A DNA stretch of 64,000 nucleotides from CAYPGJ01 sp050174775 (GTDB lineage Bacteria > Planctomycetota > Phycisphaerae > Phycisphaerales > UBA1924): contig JBFXJP010000010.1 in NCBI GenBank assembly GCA_050174775.1, positions 1 to 64,000 on the forward strand, given 5' to 3'. Positions 8,294 through 16,776 of the stretch are shown here, one piece after another; positions within the stretch are counted from its first letter, which is position 1; each line of letters opens with the position of its first letter. The position numbers and the translations under genes were made by a program. The notes below the pieces were generated by a model, which was not told where the DNA came from, did not search any database, and was given only the letters and a program-made list of their open reading frames with translations.

Positions 8294-9351
8294 TCGGCTG
8301 CGCGCCTGGGGTCGGGGAGCCAGATGTCCTCCATGTCCTGATCGTCGTTGATGCGGCGGAGCGCGAGGTAGAGAAGGGTGGAGGCGGCGGAATAGAAGGA
8401 GAGGACGAAGCCGGCGAGGAGGGCGAAGCAGAGTGATTGCCAGATGCGCGCGAGCGCGGCTGCGATGGCTGTTGTGCCGGAGGGCTCGGGGCGGGAGAGG
8501 ATGGGGCCGAGGGACCAGTGGCCTGCGAGCGCGCCGGTCCATTGGAGGACGACGACGATGAGGAAGGTTGCGACGAGGACGCTGATGACGGCTTGCGCGA
8601 GGAGGATGGCTGTGTAGAGGATGAAGCGGCCGGGTCGGCAGATGAGGTAGGCGTATGCGCGTTGTGTGGCGTCGATGGCGTCGGTGTTCTCGATGACGAC
8701 GGCGGGCGCGAGGAGGGATTGCGCGAGGAGGAAGCCGAGGGTGAGGAGGACGATGGCGGCGCCGAGGAGGAGGTAGAGGCCGTAGAAGGCGCCTGCGAGG
8801 ACGTCGAGGATGGGGACGCGGAAGAGGAGGCCGGCGATGAGGAGGATGAGGATGAGGAAGAGTGTGAGGAGGACGGGGCCGAACCAGGCGGCGAGGATGG
8901 AGGGCCATTTGCGCGCGGCGAAGCGGAGCGCGGATGCGGAGGAGAGGTTGAGGCGTTGGGAGACGTCGCAGGCGACGGAGCGGGCGAGTGCGGCGTGGAT
9001 GATGAGGAGGACGGGGACGACGAGGATGAGGAGGGTTGCGAGGAGGGACCAGGCGTGTGTGGGGGCCTGCGCGAAGATGTCGGGCTTGGGGAGGCCTGCC
9101 GCTTCGGCTTGACGGTCGGAGATGGCAAGGGCCTGGAAGGCGCCGAGGTTGGCGTCGGGGTTGGGCCAGTGGATGGGACGGCCAGCGATGAGGTCGAAGG
9201 CTGAGCCGGCGGCCATGAGCCAGATGAAGGAGATGGAGGCGAGGAGGATGCGGGAGGGGTGTGCCGCGAGCGGGAGCGCGCGGAGGAGTCTCGGCCAGAT
9301 GAGACCGGCGGTGAGGTCTGCGAGGAGCACGGGACGTGTGGAGTCGTCCAT
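8290..9351 (-). CDS. Multi-pass membrane protein of unknown function
   Basis: The 353-residue protein has about six hydrophobic segments, including ILLASISFIWLMAAGSA (about 35-52), LLATLLILVVPVLLIIHAAL (about 105-125), a long run around 155-185 (LLTLFLILILLIAGLL), 190-215, 245-270 and 310-335. Between segments are polar loops with NTDAIDATQRAYAYLICRP, which recalls the membrane-embedded repeats of 'glycerophosphoryl diester phosphodiesterase membrane domain'-like proteins, but the match is weak. It is the first gene of the three-gene operon ending in the glycosyltransferase, so a role in envelope or polysaccharide export is plausible. No function is assigned. Confidence 0.7.
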   Translation of the reverse strand: MDDSTRPVLLADLTAGLIWPRLLRALPLAAHPSRILLASISFIWLMAAGSAFDLIAGRPIHWPNPDANLGAFQALAISDRQAEAAGLPKPDIFAQAPTHAWSLLATLLILVVPVLLIIHAALARSVACDVSQRLNLSSASALRFAARKWPSILAAWFGPVLLTLFLILILLIAGLLFRVPILDVLAGAFYGLYLLLGAAIVLLTLGFLLAQSLLAPAVVIENTDAIDATQRAYAYLICRPGRFILYTAILLAQAVISVLVATFLIVVVLQWTGALAGHWSLGPILSRPEPSGTTAIAAALARIWQSLCFALLAGFVLSFYSAASTLLYLALRRINDDQDMEDIWLPDPRRAAE

Positions 9352-9383
9352 GCGTTCGATGGTAGCGAGAGGGGGTCGCGCGT

Positions 9384-9974
9384 TCAGGCGCGCGGGCGGA
9401 GCGCGGTGTGGATGGCGCTGAGGATGTCTTCGGGCTCGACCATGCGGCCTGGACCGACGGATCGGCAGGCCATCCAGCCCTCGGCTGGGCCGAGGAGTGT
9501 GTAGCCGTCATTGCGGAGGGTTTCGGCGTTGCGTTGTGTGGAGGGTTGCGCCCACATGACGTCGTTCATGGCGGGGGCGAGGAGGACGGGGGTGCGTTTG
9601 CGGTCGATGGCGGAGAGGACGACGGTGACGACGTCGGAGGCGAGGCCTTGAGCGAGGCGGGCCATGCAGTCCATGGTGCAGGGGGCGACGACGGCGAGGT
9701 GTGCGTTGCGGGCGAGGTTGATGTGTTGGGGGTCGTGGGCTTCGGCGTGCTCCCACTGGGAGGTGTAGACGGGGTGGGCGGAGAGGGCCTGGAAGGTGAG
9801 TGGGGAGATGAAGCGGGTTGCGGCGTCGGTCATGAGGACGCGGACGGAGGCGCCGGATTGGGCGAGGCGGGAGACGAGGGTGGCTGTTTTGTAGGCCGCG
9901 ATGCCGCCGGTGACGGCGACGAGGATATTGGCGCCCTCGAGTGGGGCGGAGGATGTGGAGGCTGAGGGAGGCAT
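9384..9974 (-). CDS. coaC: Phosphopantothenoylcysteine decarboxylase (CoaC-type flavoprotein)
   Basis: This 196-residue flavoprotein decarboxylates 4'-phosphopantothenoylcysteine in coenzyme A synthesis. It starts ILVAVTGGIAAYKTATLVSRL, the FMN-binding N-terminus, and has the active-site motif PAMNDVMW. The catalytic-cysteine region is GWMACRSVGPGRM, where most bacteria have xxACGxxGxGRM. In most bacteria CoaC is fused to CoaB; here the protein stops after the decarboxylase domain, so CoaB must be encoded elsewhere. It follows rpoZ with a 9-bp gap on the same strand, matching the common rpoZ-coaBC order. Confidence 0.88.
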   Translation of the reverse strand: MPPSASTSSAPLEGANILVAVTGGIAAYKTATLVSRLAQSGASVRVLMTDAATRFISPLTFQALSAHPVYTSQWEHAEAHDPQHINLARNAHLAVVAPCTMDCMARLAQGLASDVVTVVLSAIDRKRTPVLLAPAMNDVMWAQPSTQRNAETLRNDGYTLLGPAEGWMACRSVGPGRMVEPEDILSAIHTALRPRA

Positions 9975-9983
9975 GTGGGGGAG

Positions 9984-10238
9984 TTACTCGCGCTCGGCGT
10001 CGCGGGAGCGGGAGCGGGTGTTCATGGAGGTGAGGAGAGGTTGGTCCGCGAGTTCGAAGGAGATGCGTTCCTGCATGATCTCTTCGACGGCGACTTCGAG
10101 GTCGGAACGGCCGTCGCGTTCGACGAGGGGTCGTGCGCCTTCCATGAGCTGGACGACGCGGCGCTGGATGAGGGCGCAGAGGCGGAAGCGTCCGCCGACT
10201 TTGGTGACGATCTCGTCGCTCTTGAGGGCTTCGATCAT
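9984..10238 (-). CDS. rpoZ: RNA polymerase omega subunit
   Basis: The 84-residue protein MIEALKSDEIVTKVGGRFRL continues with ALIQRRVVQLMEGARPLV, the helix that folds around the beta-prime C-terminus in omega. It then has the helical tail LEVAVEEIMQERISFE. Omega stabilises assembled RNA polymerase. The open frame extends upstream, but the ATG at 10238 starts exactly where omega similarity begins and has GGAGCC a few bases before it. Position upstream of coaC supports the call. Confidence 0.85.
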   Translation of the reverse strand: MIEALKSDEIVTKVGGRFRLCALIQRRVVQLMEGARPLVERDGRSDLEVAVEEIMQERISFELADQPLLTSMNTRSRSRDAERE

Positions 10239-10437
10239 TGCCTTGGGAGGCTCCGGCAGGCGTGATGAGGAGGGGCGTGTGCGGAGAAACGCCCGGCCCC
10301 CCCGGAACTCCTCGCGGGGGGAAGCGGGAGAGTGTATCATCGGAGGAGCCTGTGCGGCAAGCGTGCTGGGGTTTTCGGAGGGGGCCGGCGGGCGACCATG
10401 ACGGGATTGTCTGGGTTTTCTCCCGGGAAACGGGGCT

Positions 10438-11049
10438 GTGATCACGGTGTCCTTCGAGCAGTTTCACTTTGGCGATCGGCTGTACCACGCGGACCGGCCC
10501 GAATGGGGGGAGGGGACGGTGACGGCGGCGGTTGCGGGGGTGCAGGACGGGAAGGCGTGCCAACGGCTGACGGTGCGGTTTGAGCGGGCGGGGATAAAGA
10601 CCCTGTCGACGGCGCATGCGCGGCTGAAGAAGGCGGACGATCGGCCGGCGATCGCGGGGGCGCTGGAGAAGGCGAACACGGACTGGCTGGCGGACCTGGG
10701 CGCGAAGGAAGTGCAGGACGTGATGACTCGTCTGCCGGAGCCGGCCACGGACCCGTTTGCGTCGTTGGAGCAGCGGCTCAAGGCGACGCTGGGGCTGTAT
10801 CGGTTCGGGAGGACGGGGGGGGCGTTGATCGACTGGGCCGCGTCGCAGTCGGGGTTAAAGGACCCGTTGGCGAAGTTCAACCGGCATGAGCTGGAGGCCT
10901 TCTATAAGCGGTTCGAGGCGAATCTCGAGCAGCACCTGAAGCGGCTGGTGGGGGAGATGCACCGGAAGGACCCTGGGGCGTTGGCGGCGGTGGTGGCCAC
11001 GGCGCCGCAGCCTGCGCGCGACGCGGTGCGGAGGGTCGACGGCAGGTGA
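10438..11049 (+). CDS. DUF3553-like domain protein
   Basis: The 203-residue protein begins with a small beta domain (residues about 5-62): FGDRLYHADRPEWGEGTVTAA, then RLTVRFERAGIKTL. This resembles the DUF3553 / UvrD-C-terminal Tudor-like fold ('V.H..WG.G.V ... V.F..xG.K.L'), known to contact RNA polymerase or nucleic acid in related proteins. The rest is helical and unrecognised, ending in a Lys/Arg-rich region. The start is GTG, and the gene runs divergently from rpoZ with 199 bp between start codons. Function is unknown; a transcription- or repair-linked role is only suggested by the fold. Confidence 0.65.
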   Translation: MITVSFEQFHFGDRLYHADRPEWGEGTVTAAVAGVQDGKACQRLTVRFERAGIKTLSTAHARLKKADDRPAIAGALEKANTDWLADLGAKEVQDVMTRLPEPATDPFASLEQRLKATLGLYRFGRTGGALIDWAASQSGLKDPLAKFNRHELEAFYKRFEANLEQHLKRLVGEMHRKDPGALAAVVATAPQPARDAVRRVDGR

Positions 11050-11276
11050 TGCGTTGAGGCAGCGCGCCTGCGCAGACGGGGGGAGGGGCGCGGGGGTTTT
11101 CGGGCGGGGTTGAATGCGGGAACGTGGTTGAGGCGTGATACGCGGCGCTCTTTGCGGACGTGCGCGGTGTGGCACGGGACTTCGCGCGGGTGTGGCGCGG
11201 GGCTCGCACAAGGAGGAGCAGCGAGCCGGCACGGAGCCGGACGTGACAATGACAGACACGGCAGGAGAGAGATCCC

Positions 11277-11558
11277 ATGAAGGACACTGATTTCCAGCAG
11301 AAGCTCGGCGAGCTGCTTGCCCAGATCGAACGGGCGCCTGAGTCGGAGCGTGGTCGTCTGCGTGAGTTGGCGCAGGAGACGAAGGATCGCCACGAGCGGA
11401 TGCGGGCGATCATCGGGGATCTGCAGGATTCGCTGGATCACCTGCGTTTGTCGGTGAAGTACCTGGTGTTTGATCTCGAGGCGACGCGTCGCGAGAACAC
11501 GTATCTGCGGAAGATGCTGGACTCGAACCGGGACGATGCGCCGGGTGGGGCTGACTGA
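11277..11558 (+). CDS. Small coiled-coil hypothetical protein
   Basis: The 93-residue protein is almost entirely charged helix with heptad-like spacing: LGELLAQIERAPESERGRL, then DSLDHLRLSVKYLVFDLEA and RRENTYLRKMLDS. No membrane segment or signal is seen. The ATG has a strong Shine-Dalgarno (GGAGAGAG, 5 bases away), which argues the ORF is expressed. About 60 bp downstream is a terminator-like hairpin. It is not recognised as a named family; a DNA- or polymerase-associated coiled-coil role would be guesswork. Confidence 0.6.
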   Translation: MKDTDFQQKLGELLAQIERAPESERGRLRELAQETKDRHERMRAIIGDLQDSLDHLRLSVKYLVFDLEATRRENTYLRKMLDSNRDDAPGGAD

Positions 11559-11617
11559 ACTCACGGCTGAGAAGGGTTTCGCGCTCGTGTAGGAGCGCTT
11601 CATCGGACTCCGTGCCG

Positions 11618-11655
11618 AACCGGCGGCCGCGTATGCATGCGGAGGCCGGTTTTTT
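11618..11655 (+). terminator. Intrinsic terminator
   Basis: AACCGGC and GGCCGC (11618-11630) pair with GCGG and GCCGGTT across a small internal mismatch and an 8-base loop, followed by six Ts (11650-11655). It ends the transcript of the coiled-coil ORF just before thpR. Confidence 0.8.
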
Positions 11656-11707
11656 CTGCGCGCACTGCGGGGTCGCGGAGCGTGGGAGTTGGGGGGAAGA
11701 TGTGGGG

Positions 11708-12262
11708 ATGCGAGGGCGTGGGCCTGTGTTGCTGCGGCTGTTTGTGGCGGTGTATCCGGCGAGCGAGGTTGCGCGCGCGATGCTGGGGTTGTTGGATGAG
11801 GTGGAGTTGGGAGAGCATCGGGTGACGCCGAGCGAGCAGGTGCACATGACGCTGCAGTTCGTGGGTGACACGCCGAGCGGGAAGGTGGAGGAGGTGGTGG
11901 AGACGGTGCGGCGGGCGGCGGGGGGCATTGAGGGGTTTGTGTTGCAACCGAGGCGCTTGATCACGTTGCCGGAGCGGGGCGGGGCGAGGCTGATGGCGTT
12001 GGAGACGGACGGTCCACCCCCACTGCTGGAGTTGCAGCGTCGGTTGGCGTCGAGGCTGGCGAGAAAGGCGAGGAGGGAGAAGGGGGACCGGTTTCTGCCG
12101 CACCTGACGTTGTGCCGGTTCCGTGAGGGGGCGCAGGTTGAGCGTGTGGATCGGGAGGTGGAGGTGGAGGGGTTTGCGGTGCGCGAGGTGAAGGTGGTGC
12201 GGAGCGTGCTGCGTCCAAGCGGGGCAGAACACGCGGTCGTGGGGAGCGTGGGGTTGGGGTAA
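11708..12262 (+). CDS. thpR: RNA 2',3'-cyclic phosphodiesterase (2H family)
   Basis: The 184-residue protein has the two catalytic H-x-T-L motifs of the 2H phosphoesterase (LigT) family: H46 in HMTLQFVG and H132 in HLTLCRF. These enzymes hydrolyse 2',3'-cyclic phosphate ends of RNA to 2'-phosphates and show weak 2'-5' ligase activity in vitro. The ATG at 11708 is preferred over an upstream start in the terminator loop, because GGGGGGAAG precedes it and the domain begins with LLRLFVAVYP. It stands alone upstream of tRNA-Ser. Confidence 0.88.
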   Translation: MRGRGPVLLRLFVAVYPASEVARAMLGLLDEVELGEHRVTPSEQVHMTLQFVGDTPSGKVEEVVETVRRAAGGIEGFVLQPRRLITLPERGGARLMALETDGPPPLLELQRRLASRLARKARREKGDRFLPHLTLCRFREGAQVERVDREVEVEGFAVREVKVVRSVLRPSGAEHAVVGSVGLG

Positions 12263-12356
12263 GGAGGTTGTGGTGGTGGTTGACAGGGGAGGGGGTGAGG
12301 GGGACGATTCGGGTCGATGCGTGGTCGGGGGGCGTGTCGAGGACGGAACGCGGATT

Positions 12357-12447
12357 GGAGAGGTGGCCGAGAGGCTGAAGGCGACGGTTTGCTAAACCGT
12401 TATACGGACCAAAATCCGTATCGGGGGTTCGAATCCCCCCCTCTCCG
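12357..12447 (+). tRNA. tRNA-Ser (anticodon GCT)
   Basis: The acceptor arm GGAGAGG (12357-12363) pairs with CCTCTCC (12440-12446), with G as discriminator base. The D-arm begins GGCCGAGAGG. The anticodon stem ACGGT/ACCGT encloses TTGCTAA, giving anticodon GCT (12391-12393) for AGC/AGU codons. A long variable arm (ATACGGA/TCCGTAT) marks it as a class II serine tRNA. The T-arm holds GTTCGAAT. CCA is not encoded. Confidence 0.97.
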
Positions 12448-12489
12448 CTTTTCAGGATGAGTCTGGCCGGTGGGTCGGAGGAGGCCGGG

Positions 12490-13923
12490 GTGCAGACGCA
12501 GAATCTGATCGGTGGCGTGTGGGTGCGTGCTGAGAACGGCGCGGAGATCGACGTGCGCGATCCGGCGACGGACGAGGTGATCGCGCGCGTGCCGAGCGTT
12601 GGTGCGGAGGAGACGGGGCGTGGCGTGGGCGCCGCGCACGACGCGTTTATGGAGTGGCGCGCACGGACGGGGGCGGAGCGAGGGGAGGTGTTGCGTCGGT
12701 GGCACGGGCTGATCCTGCGGGACATCGAGCGGTTGGCGGCGCTCATGACGTCGGAGCAGGGCAAGCCGCTGGCTGAGGCGCGGGGTGAGATCCGGTATGC
12801 GGCGTCGTTCGTGGAGTGGGCGAGTGAGGAGGCAAAGAGGGTGTACGGGGAGATCGTGCCGTCGAACGCACGGTCGAAGCGCATCCTCGTCCTGCGGCAG
12901 CCGGTGGGTGTGTGCGCCGTGATCACGCCTTGGAACTTTCCTGCGGCGATGATCACACGGAAGGTGGGTCCTGCGCTCGCGGCGGGATGCACGGTTGTGG
13001 TGAAGCCGGCGGAGGCAACGCCGCTCTCGGCGATCGCGTTGGGGGAGCTGGCGTTGGAGGCTGGGGTTCCTGGGGGGGTGATCAACATCGTGACGGGGGA
13101 CGCCAAAGAGATCGGGGGCGCGCTGCTGTCGGATGCGCGGGTGCGGAAGGTGTCGTTCACGGGATCGACGGAGGTGGGAAGGGTGCTGATGCGCGGCTCC
13201 GCGGACCGGTTGCATCGTCTGTCGATGGAGCTGGGCGGGCACGCGCCGTTCATCGTGTTCGACGACGCGGACATGGATGCGGCGATCGAGACGGCGGTGG
13301 CGTGCAAGCTGCGGAACGCGGGGCAGACGTGCATCTGTGCGAATCGCTTCTACGTCCACGAGCATGTGCATGATCGGTTTGTCGGGGGGCTTGTTGAGGC
13401 GATGCGGGGCGCGCGCGTGGGTCGCGGAACGGAGGAGGGGGTGGGTGTCGGTCCGTTGATCAACGACGAGGCCGTGGAGAAGGTGGAGCGGCACGTGCGG
13501 GACGCCGTGGAGCGCGGCGGGAAGGTGCTGTGTGGTGGCGAGCGTGTGCGTATCGACGGGCTTGCGGATCGGTTCTATGCACCGACGGTTGTGGATGGGT
13601 GTCCGGAGGGCGCGCTGATGCTGCGTGAGGAGACGTTCGGGCCGGTGGCGCCGGTGCGTTCGTTCCGGGAAGAAGCTGAGGCAGTGCGTTGGGCGAACGA
13701 ATCGGAGTACGGGCTTGCTGCGTACTTCTTCACGCGCGATGCGTCGCGGGTGGTGCGCGTGGCCGAGGCACTGGAGTACGGGATTGTTGGGGCGAACGAC
13801 GCGGCGCCGTCGACGGCGCAGGCGCCGTTCGGCGGGGTGAAGCAGTCGGGGTTCGGTCGTGAGGGCGGGAAGTGGGTTATGGATGAGTACACGCAGGTGA
13901 AGTACGTGTCCTGGGGAGTGTGA
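12490..13923 (+). CDS. gabD: NAD(P)-dependent aldehyde dehydrogenase, succinate-semialdehyde dehydrogenase type
   Basis: This aldehyde dehydrogenase of about 477 residues has the cofactor-binding stretch VITPWNFPAAMI, the glutamate motif MELGGHAPFIVF, and the catalytic cysteine in NAGQTCICANR. The region DIERLAALMTSEQGKPLAEA closely follows GabD enzymes, which oxidise succinate semialdehyde to succinate. Substrate is inferred from this likeness. A GTG at 12490 with GGAGGAGG 5 bases upstream is the best start. An in-frame ATG at 12457 has no ribosome-binding site and lies only 9 bases after the tRNA, so co-transcription with tRNA-Ser is likely. Confidence 0.85.
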   Translation: MQTQNLIGGVWVRAENGAEIDVRDPATDEVIARVPSVGAEETGRGVGAAHDAFMEWRARTGAERGEVLRRWHGLILRDIERLAALMTSEQGKPLAEARGEIRYAASFVEWASEEAKRVYGEIVPSNARSKRILVLRQPVGVCAVITPWNFPAAMITRKVGPALAAGCTVVVKPAEATPLSAIALGELALEAGVPGGVINIVTGDAKEIGGALLSDARVRKVSFTGSTEVGRVLMRGSADRLHRLSMELGGHAPFIVFDDADMDAAIETAVACKLRNAGQTCICANRFYVHEHVHDRFVGGLVEAMRGARVGRGTEEGVGVGPLINDEAVEKVERHVRDAVERGGKVLCGGERVRIDGLADRFYAPTVVDGCPEGALMLREETFGPVAPVRSFREEAEAVRWANESEYGLAAYFFTRDASRVVRVAEALEYGIVGANDAAPSTAQAPFGGVKQSGFGREGGKWVMDEYTQVKYVSWGV

Positions 13924-14199
13924 GTCGGGGGAGAACTGCGCGGATCGGCGTTGCTGTGTTGGGGTGTGGGGATGTCGGCGTGCGGCTCTGTGCGCGCGGC
14001 GCTGAGGCGACGTGGATTCTCGGGCGTGCGCGTCTGAGCGTGTCTCCTGCGGCATCGATGCCCCGGAGTAGGGTGTGGGCATGTCATCGCGCGGGGTGAA
14101 ACAGCGCGTGTGCGGAGGCCGCGCGAAAGGGACGAGCGGGCCGAACCGATGCTCAAAGGAGTTCCGACGCTGCGTTTTGACTGACTTGCAGGAGATCAG

Positions 14200-15351
14200 A
14201 TGAGCACCGCGACCGGGTCAGAGATCGCCACGACGCTGTACACGCGCACCGGGGGCTGGCGCGACCCGCTCCCGGATCTGGATTCGGAGCGCACGTTGGT
14301 GTTGGCGTTCGCGGGATCGGGGTACTTCGACGATCACGCGCGCTGGGACGAGTTGACGCGTATGTACCGCAACTCGCACCTGCTCGGGTGCTCGACCGCT
14401 GGTGAGATCCTTGGGCCGAGGCTGCACGACGACAGCATTGTGTTGGCAGTGATGCGATTCAGGCACACGCGGCTGAAGACGGTGTGGGCGCCGGTTCGTT
14501 CGTCCGGCGCGAGTCGTGATTCGGGTCGCGCGCTGGCTCGACAGCTGGACGAGCCGGGGCTGCGCGGCGTGCTCGTGCTGTCGGACGGTCTGCACGTGAA
14601 CGGGACCGAGCTGGTAGGCGGTCTGAATGAGACGCTGCCGCCGGGCGTGATTGTGACGGGCGGGCTTGCCGGCGACAGCGCGTCGTTCGAGCGGACGTGG
14701 GCGTTGCGTGATGGCCGCCCGGAGAGTCGCGTGGTGACGGCTGTGGGCTTGTACGGGGATCGTGTGCGGATCGGGCACGGGTCCAAAGGGGGATGGGACG
14801 TGTTCGGTCCGGAGCGTCGCGTCACTCGCTCGGAAGGGAACGTGCTGTTCGAGCTGGATGGGAAGCCGGCGCTCGCGCTGTACAAGAACTATCTGGGTGA
14901 ACGGGCGGCGGATCTGCCGGCGAGCGCGTTGCTGTTCCCGCTGGCGCTGCGGTCGGGCCCGAGCGATGAGAAGCGGCTGGTGCGCACGGTGCTGTCGGTG
15001 GACGAGGATGCGCAGAGCATGACGTTCGCCGGGGACGTGCCCGAGGGGCATCTGGCGCAGTTGATGCGCGCGAACTTCGATCGGCTGATCGAGGGCGCGG
15101 CGGACTCTGCGATGATGACGAGAGCCACGCACGGCGAGGGAAGCGGGCTGGCTATCGCGATCAGCTGCGTCGGCCGCAGGTTGGTCCTGGGTGAGCGCGC
15201 GTCGGAGGAGCTGGAGCGAACGCTCGACGTGCTCTCGGAGGGCACGCAGCAGGTGGGGTTCTACTCGTACGGGGAGCTGTCGCCGTACGCGAGCGGGGCT
15301 TGCGATCTGCACAACCAGACGATGACGCTGACCACGATCGAGGAGGCATGA
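14200..15351 (+). CDS. FIST domain sensor protein (NosP-like)
   Basis: The 383-residue protein has the FIST N domain (about residues 25-220; LLGCSTAGEI, then LSDGLHVNGTELVGGL and TGGLAGD) followed by the FIST C domain (about 225-365; PALALYKNYLG and FYSYGELSPY). It has no signal peptide. FIST proteins of this length are the NosP family, which bind haem, sense nitric oxide and inhibit or modulate the histidine kinase encoded next to them. The haem ligand cannot be confirmed by eye. A strong GCAGGAGATCAG precedes the ATG. It is the first gene of a three-gene operon with the kinase and the c-di-GMP response regulator. Confidence 0.88.
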   Translation: MSTATGSEIATTLYTRTGGWRDPLPDLDSERTLVLAFAGSGYFDDHARWDELTRMYRNSHLLGCSTAGEILGPRLHDDSIVLAVMRFRHTRLKTVWAPVRSSGASRDSGRALARQLDEPGLRGVLVLSDGLHVNGTELVGGLNETLPPGVIVTGGLAGDSASFERTWALRDGRPESRVVTAVGLYGDRVRIGHGSKGGWDVFGPERRVTRSEGNVLFELDGKPALALYKNYLGERAADLPASALLFPLALRSGPSDEKRLVRTVLSVDEDAQSMTFAGDVPEGHLAQLMRANFDRLIEGAADSAMMTRATHGEGSGLAIAISCVGRRLVLGERASEELERTLDVLSEGTQQVGFYSYGELSPYASGACDLHNQTMTLTTIEEA

Positions 15352-16776
15352 TTGCACGCGGTGTTGGAGAGGCAGCTGAAGCACGCGGGGGTCCGCCCCG
15401 ACGCGCCGCCCGACCAGGATGGCTGGTCTCGGGTGCTGACCGCTGTTTCGCGCGCGTACACGCAGGCCGACCAGGATCGGTATCTGCTGGAGCGGTCGCT
15501 CGCGCTGTCGTCCGCCGAGATGCAGGAACTGAACGCGAAGCTGCGCGCGGAGCACGACACGATCACGACGGTGACGTACTCGCTTGCCGAGGGTGTCTGC
15601 GCGGTGGATGAGCAGGGGGTGGTGCAGTTCATCAATCCTGAGGGGGTGCGGTTGCTTGGTCTCGCGAGCGCGGCTGAGGCGCGCGGGCGACGGCTGCAGG
15701 ACCTGGTGAGCGCGGTGGACAGCCAGGGCCTGACGCTCGCGGAGGCGCTTACGGCGCGCACGCCGACGGAGGGTGAGGGTGAGCGGCTGATCGTGAACGG
15801 GGATGAATCGGCGTACATCGTGCATCAGCGGCTCCCGCTCGTGGGCGAGCGATCCGGGCTGGTGATCACGCTGCGCGACATCAGCGAGCGTCGGCGGCAC
15901 GAGCGCGAGCGGGAGGAGTTGCACCGCCAGCTCGTGGACGTGAGCCGGCAGGCGGGCATGGCCGAGGTGGCATCGGGCGTGCTGCACAATGTGGGCAACG
16001 TGCTCAACAGCGTGAATGTGTCGGCGTCGATGGCGGCGGATCGGATGCAGCGGACAAGCCTGAGCGGTCTGGAGCGGATCTCCGCGTTGCTGACCGCGCG
16101 CGCTGATGATCTGGTGGCGTTCGTGCGTGACGATCCTGCTGGTCGGAGGCTGCCGGAGTACCTGACGGCTTTGGCCGAGGCGTTGCACGAGGATCACATG
16201 GCTGTGTCAAGAGAGATCGACTCGCTCATCAAGAGTGTGGAGCACATCAAGGAAGTGGTGAGCGCACAGCAGGCGTCGGCGCGTCTGTCGGGCCTGCGTG
16301 AGCGGGAAGACCTGACGTTGCTGATCGAGGAAGCGCTGCGGCTCGTGAGCGCCTCGTTCGCGCGGCACAGCGTGGACGTGGTGCGCGAGTTCGGGGAGAT
16401 CCCGTCGGCCGTGGTGGAGCGGCACCAGGTGCTGCAGATATTGGTAAACCTGCTGACGAACGCGAACCATGCCATGGCGCACCGGCCGGCGCAGGAGCGC
16501 GTGCTCACGCTGCGGACGTCGGTGACGAGCGACGGCGAGTGGATTCGGGTCGACGTTCAGGACACCGGCGTCGGGATCGAGCCCGACACGATGACGAGAA
16601 TCTTCTCGCACGGCTTCACGACGCGCAAGGACGGGCACGGCTTCGGGCTGCACATCGCGGCGCTGGCTGCGAAGGGGATGGGAGGGACTCTGCGCGTGAG
16701 GAGCGAGGGCAAGGGGCGTGGCGCGACGTTCACGCTTGAGATTCCGGCGGGCGCGAGTTTGGGGGCTGCTGCATGA
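15352..16776 (+). CDS. PAS-domain sensor histidine kinase (NahK-like)
   Basis: The 474-residue kinase starts with TTG directly after the FIST stop codon, with GAGGAGG just upstream. A coiled-coil (about 40-75) leads into a PAS domain (about 77-180). The phosphoacceptor helix follows, with H212 in GVLHNVGNVLNSV, and then the ATPase domain with N-box VNLLTNANHAM, G1 DTGVGI and G2 GHGFGLHIAA. No membrane segment is seen, so it is cytosolic and probably takes its signal from the FIST protein. It should pass phosphate to the response regulator encoded next, whose ATG overlaps its stop. Confidence 0.9.
   Translation: MHAVLERQLKHAGVRPDAPPDQDGWSRVLTAVSRAYTQADQDRYLLERSLALSSAEMQELNAKLRAEHDTITTVTYSLAEGVCAVDEQGVVQFINPEGVRLLGLASAAEARGRRLQDLVSAVDSQGLTLAEALTARTPTEGEGERLIVNGDESAYIVHQRLPLVGERSGLVITLRDISERRRHEREREELHRQLVDVSRQAGMAEVASGVLHNVGNVLNSVNVSASMAADRMQRTSLSGLERISALLTARADDLVAFVRDDPAGRRLPEYLTALAEALHEDHMAVSREIDSLIKSVEHIKEVVSAQQASARLSGLREREDLTLLIEEALRLVSASFARHSVDVVREFGEIPSAVVERHQVLQILVNLLTNANHAMAHRPAQERVLTLRTSVTSDGEWIRVDVQDTGVGIEPDTMTRIFSHGFTTRKDGHGFGLHIAALAAKGMGGTLRVRSEGKGRGATFTLEIPAGASLGAAA

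Noticed and set aside
14218..16197. Minus-strand open frame of 659 codons
   Set aside because: Lies opposite the FIST and kinase genes, which have intact domain motifs and ribosome-binding sites.
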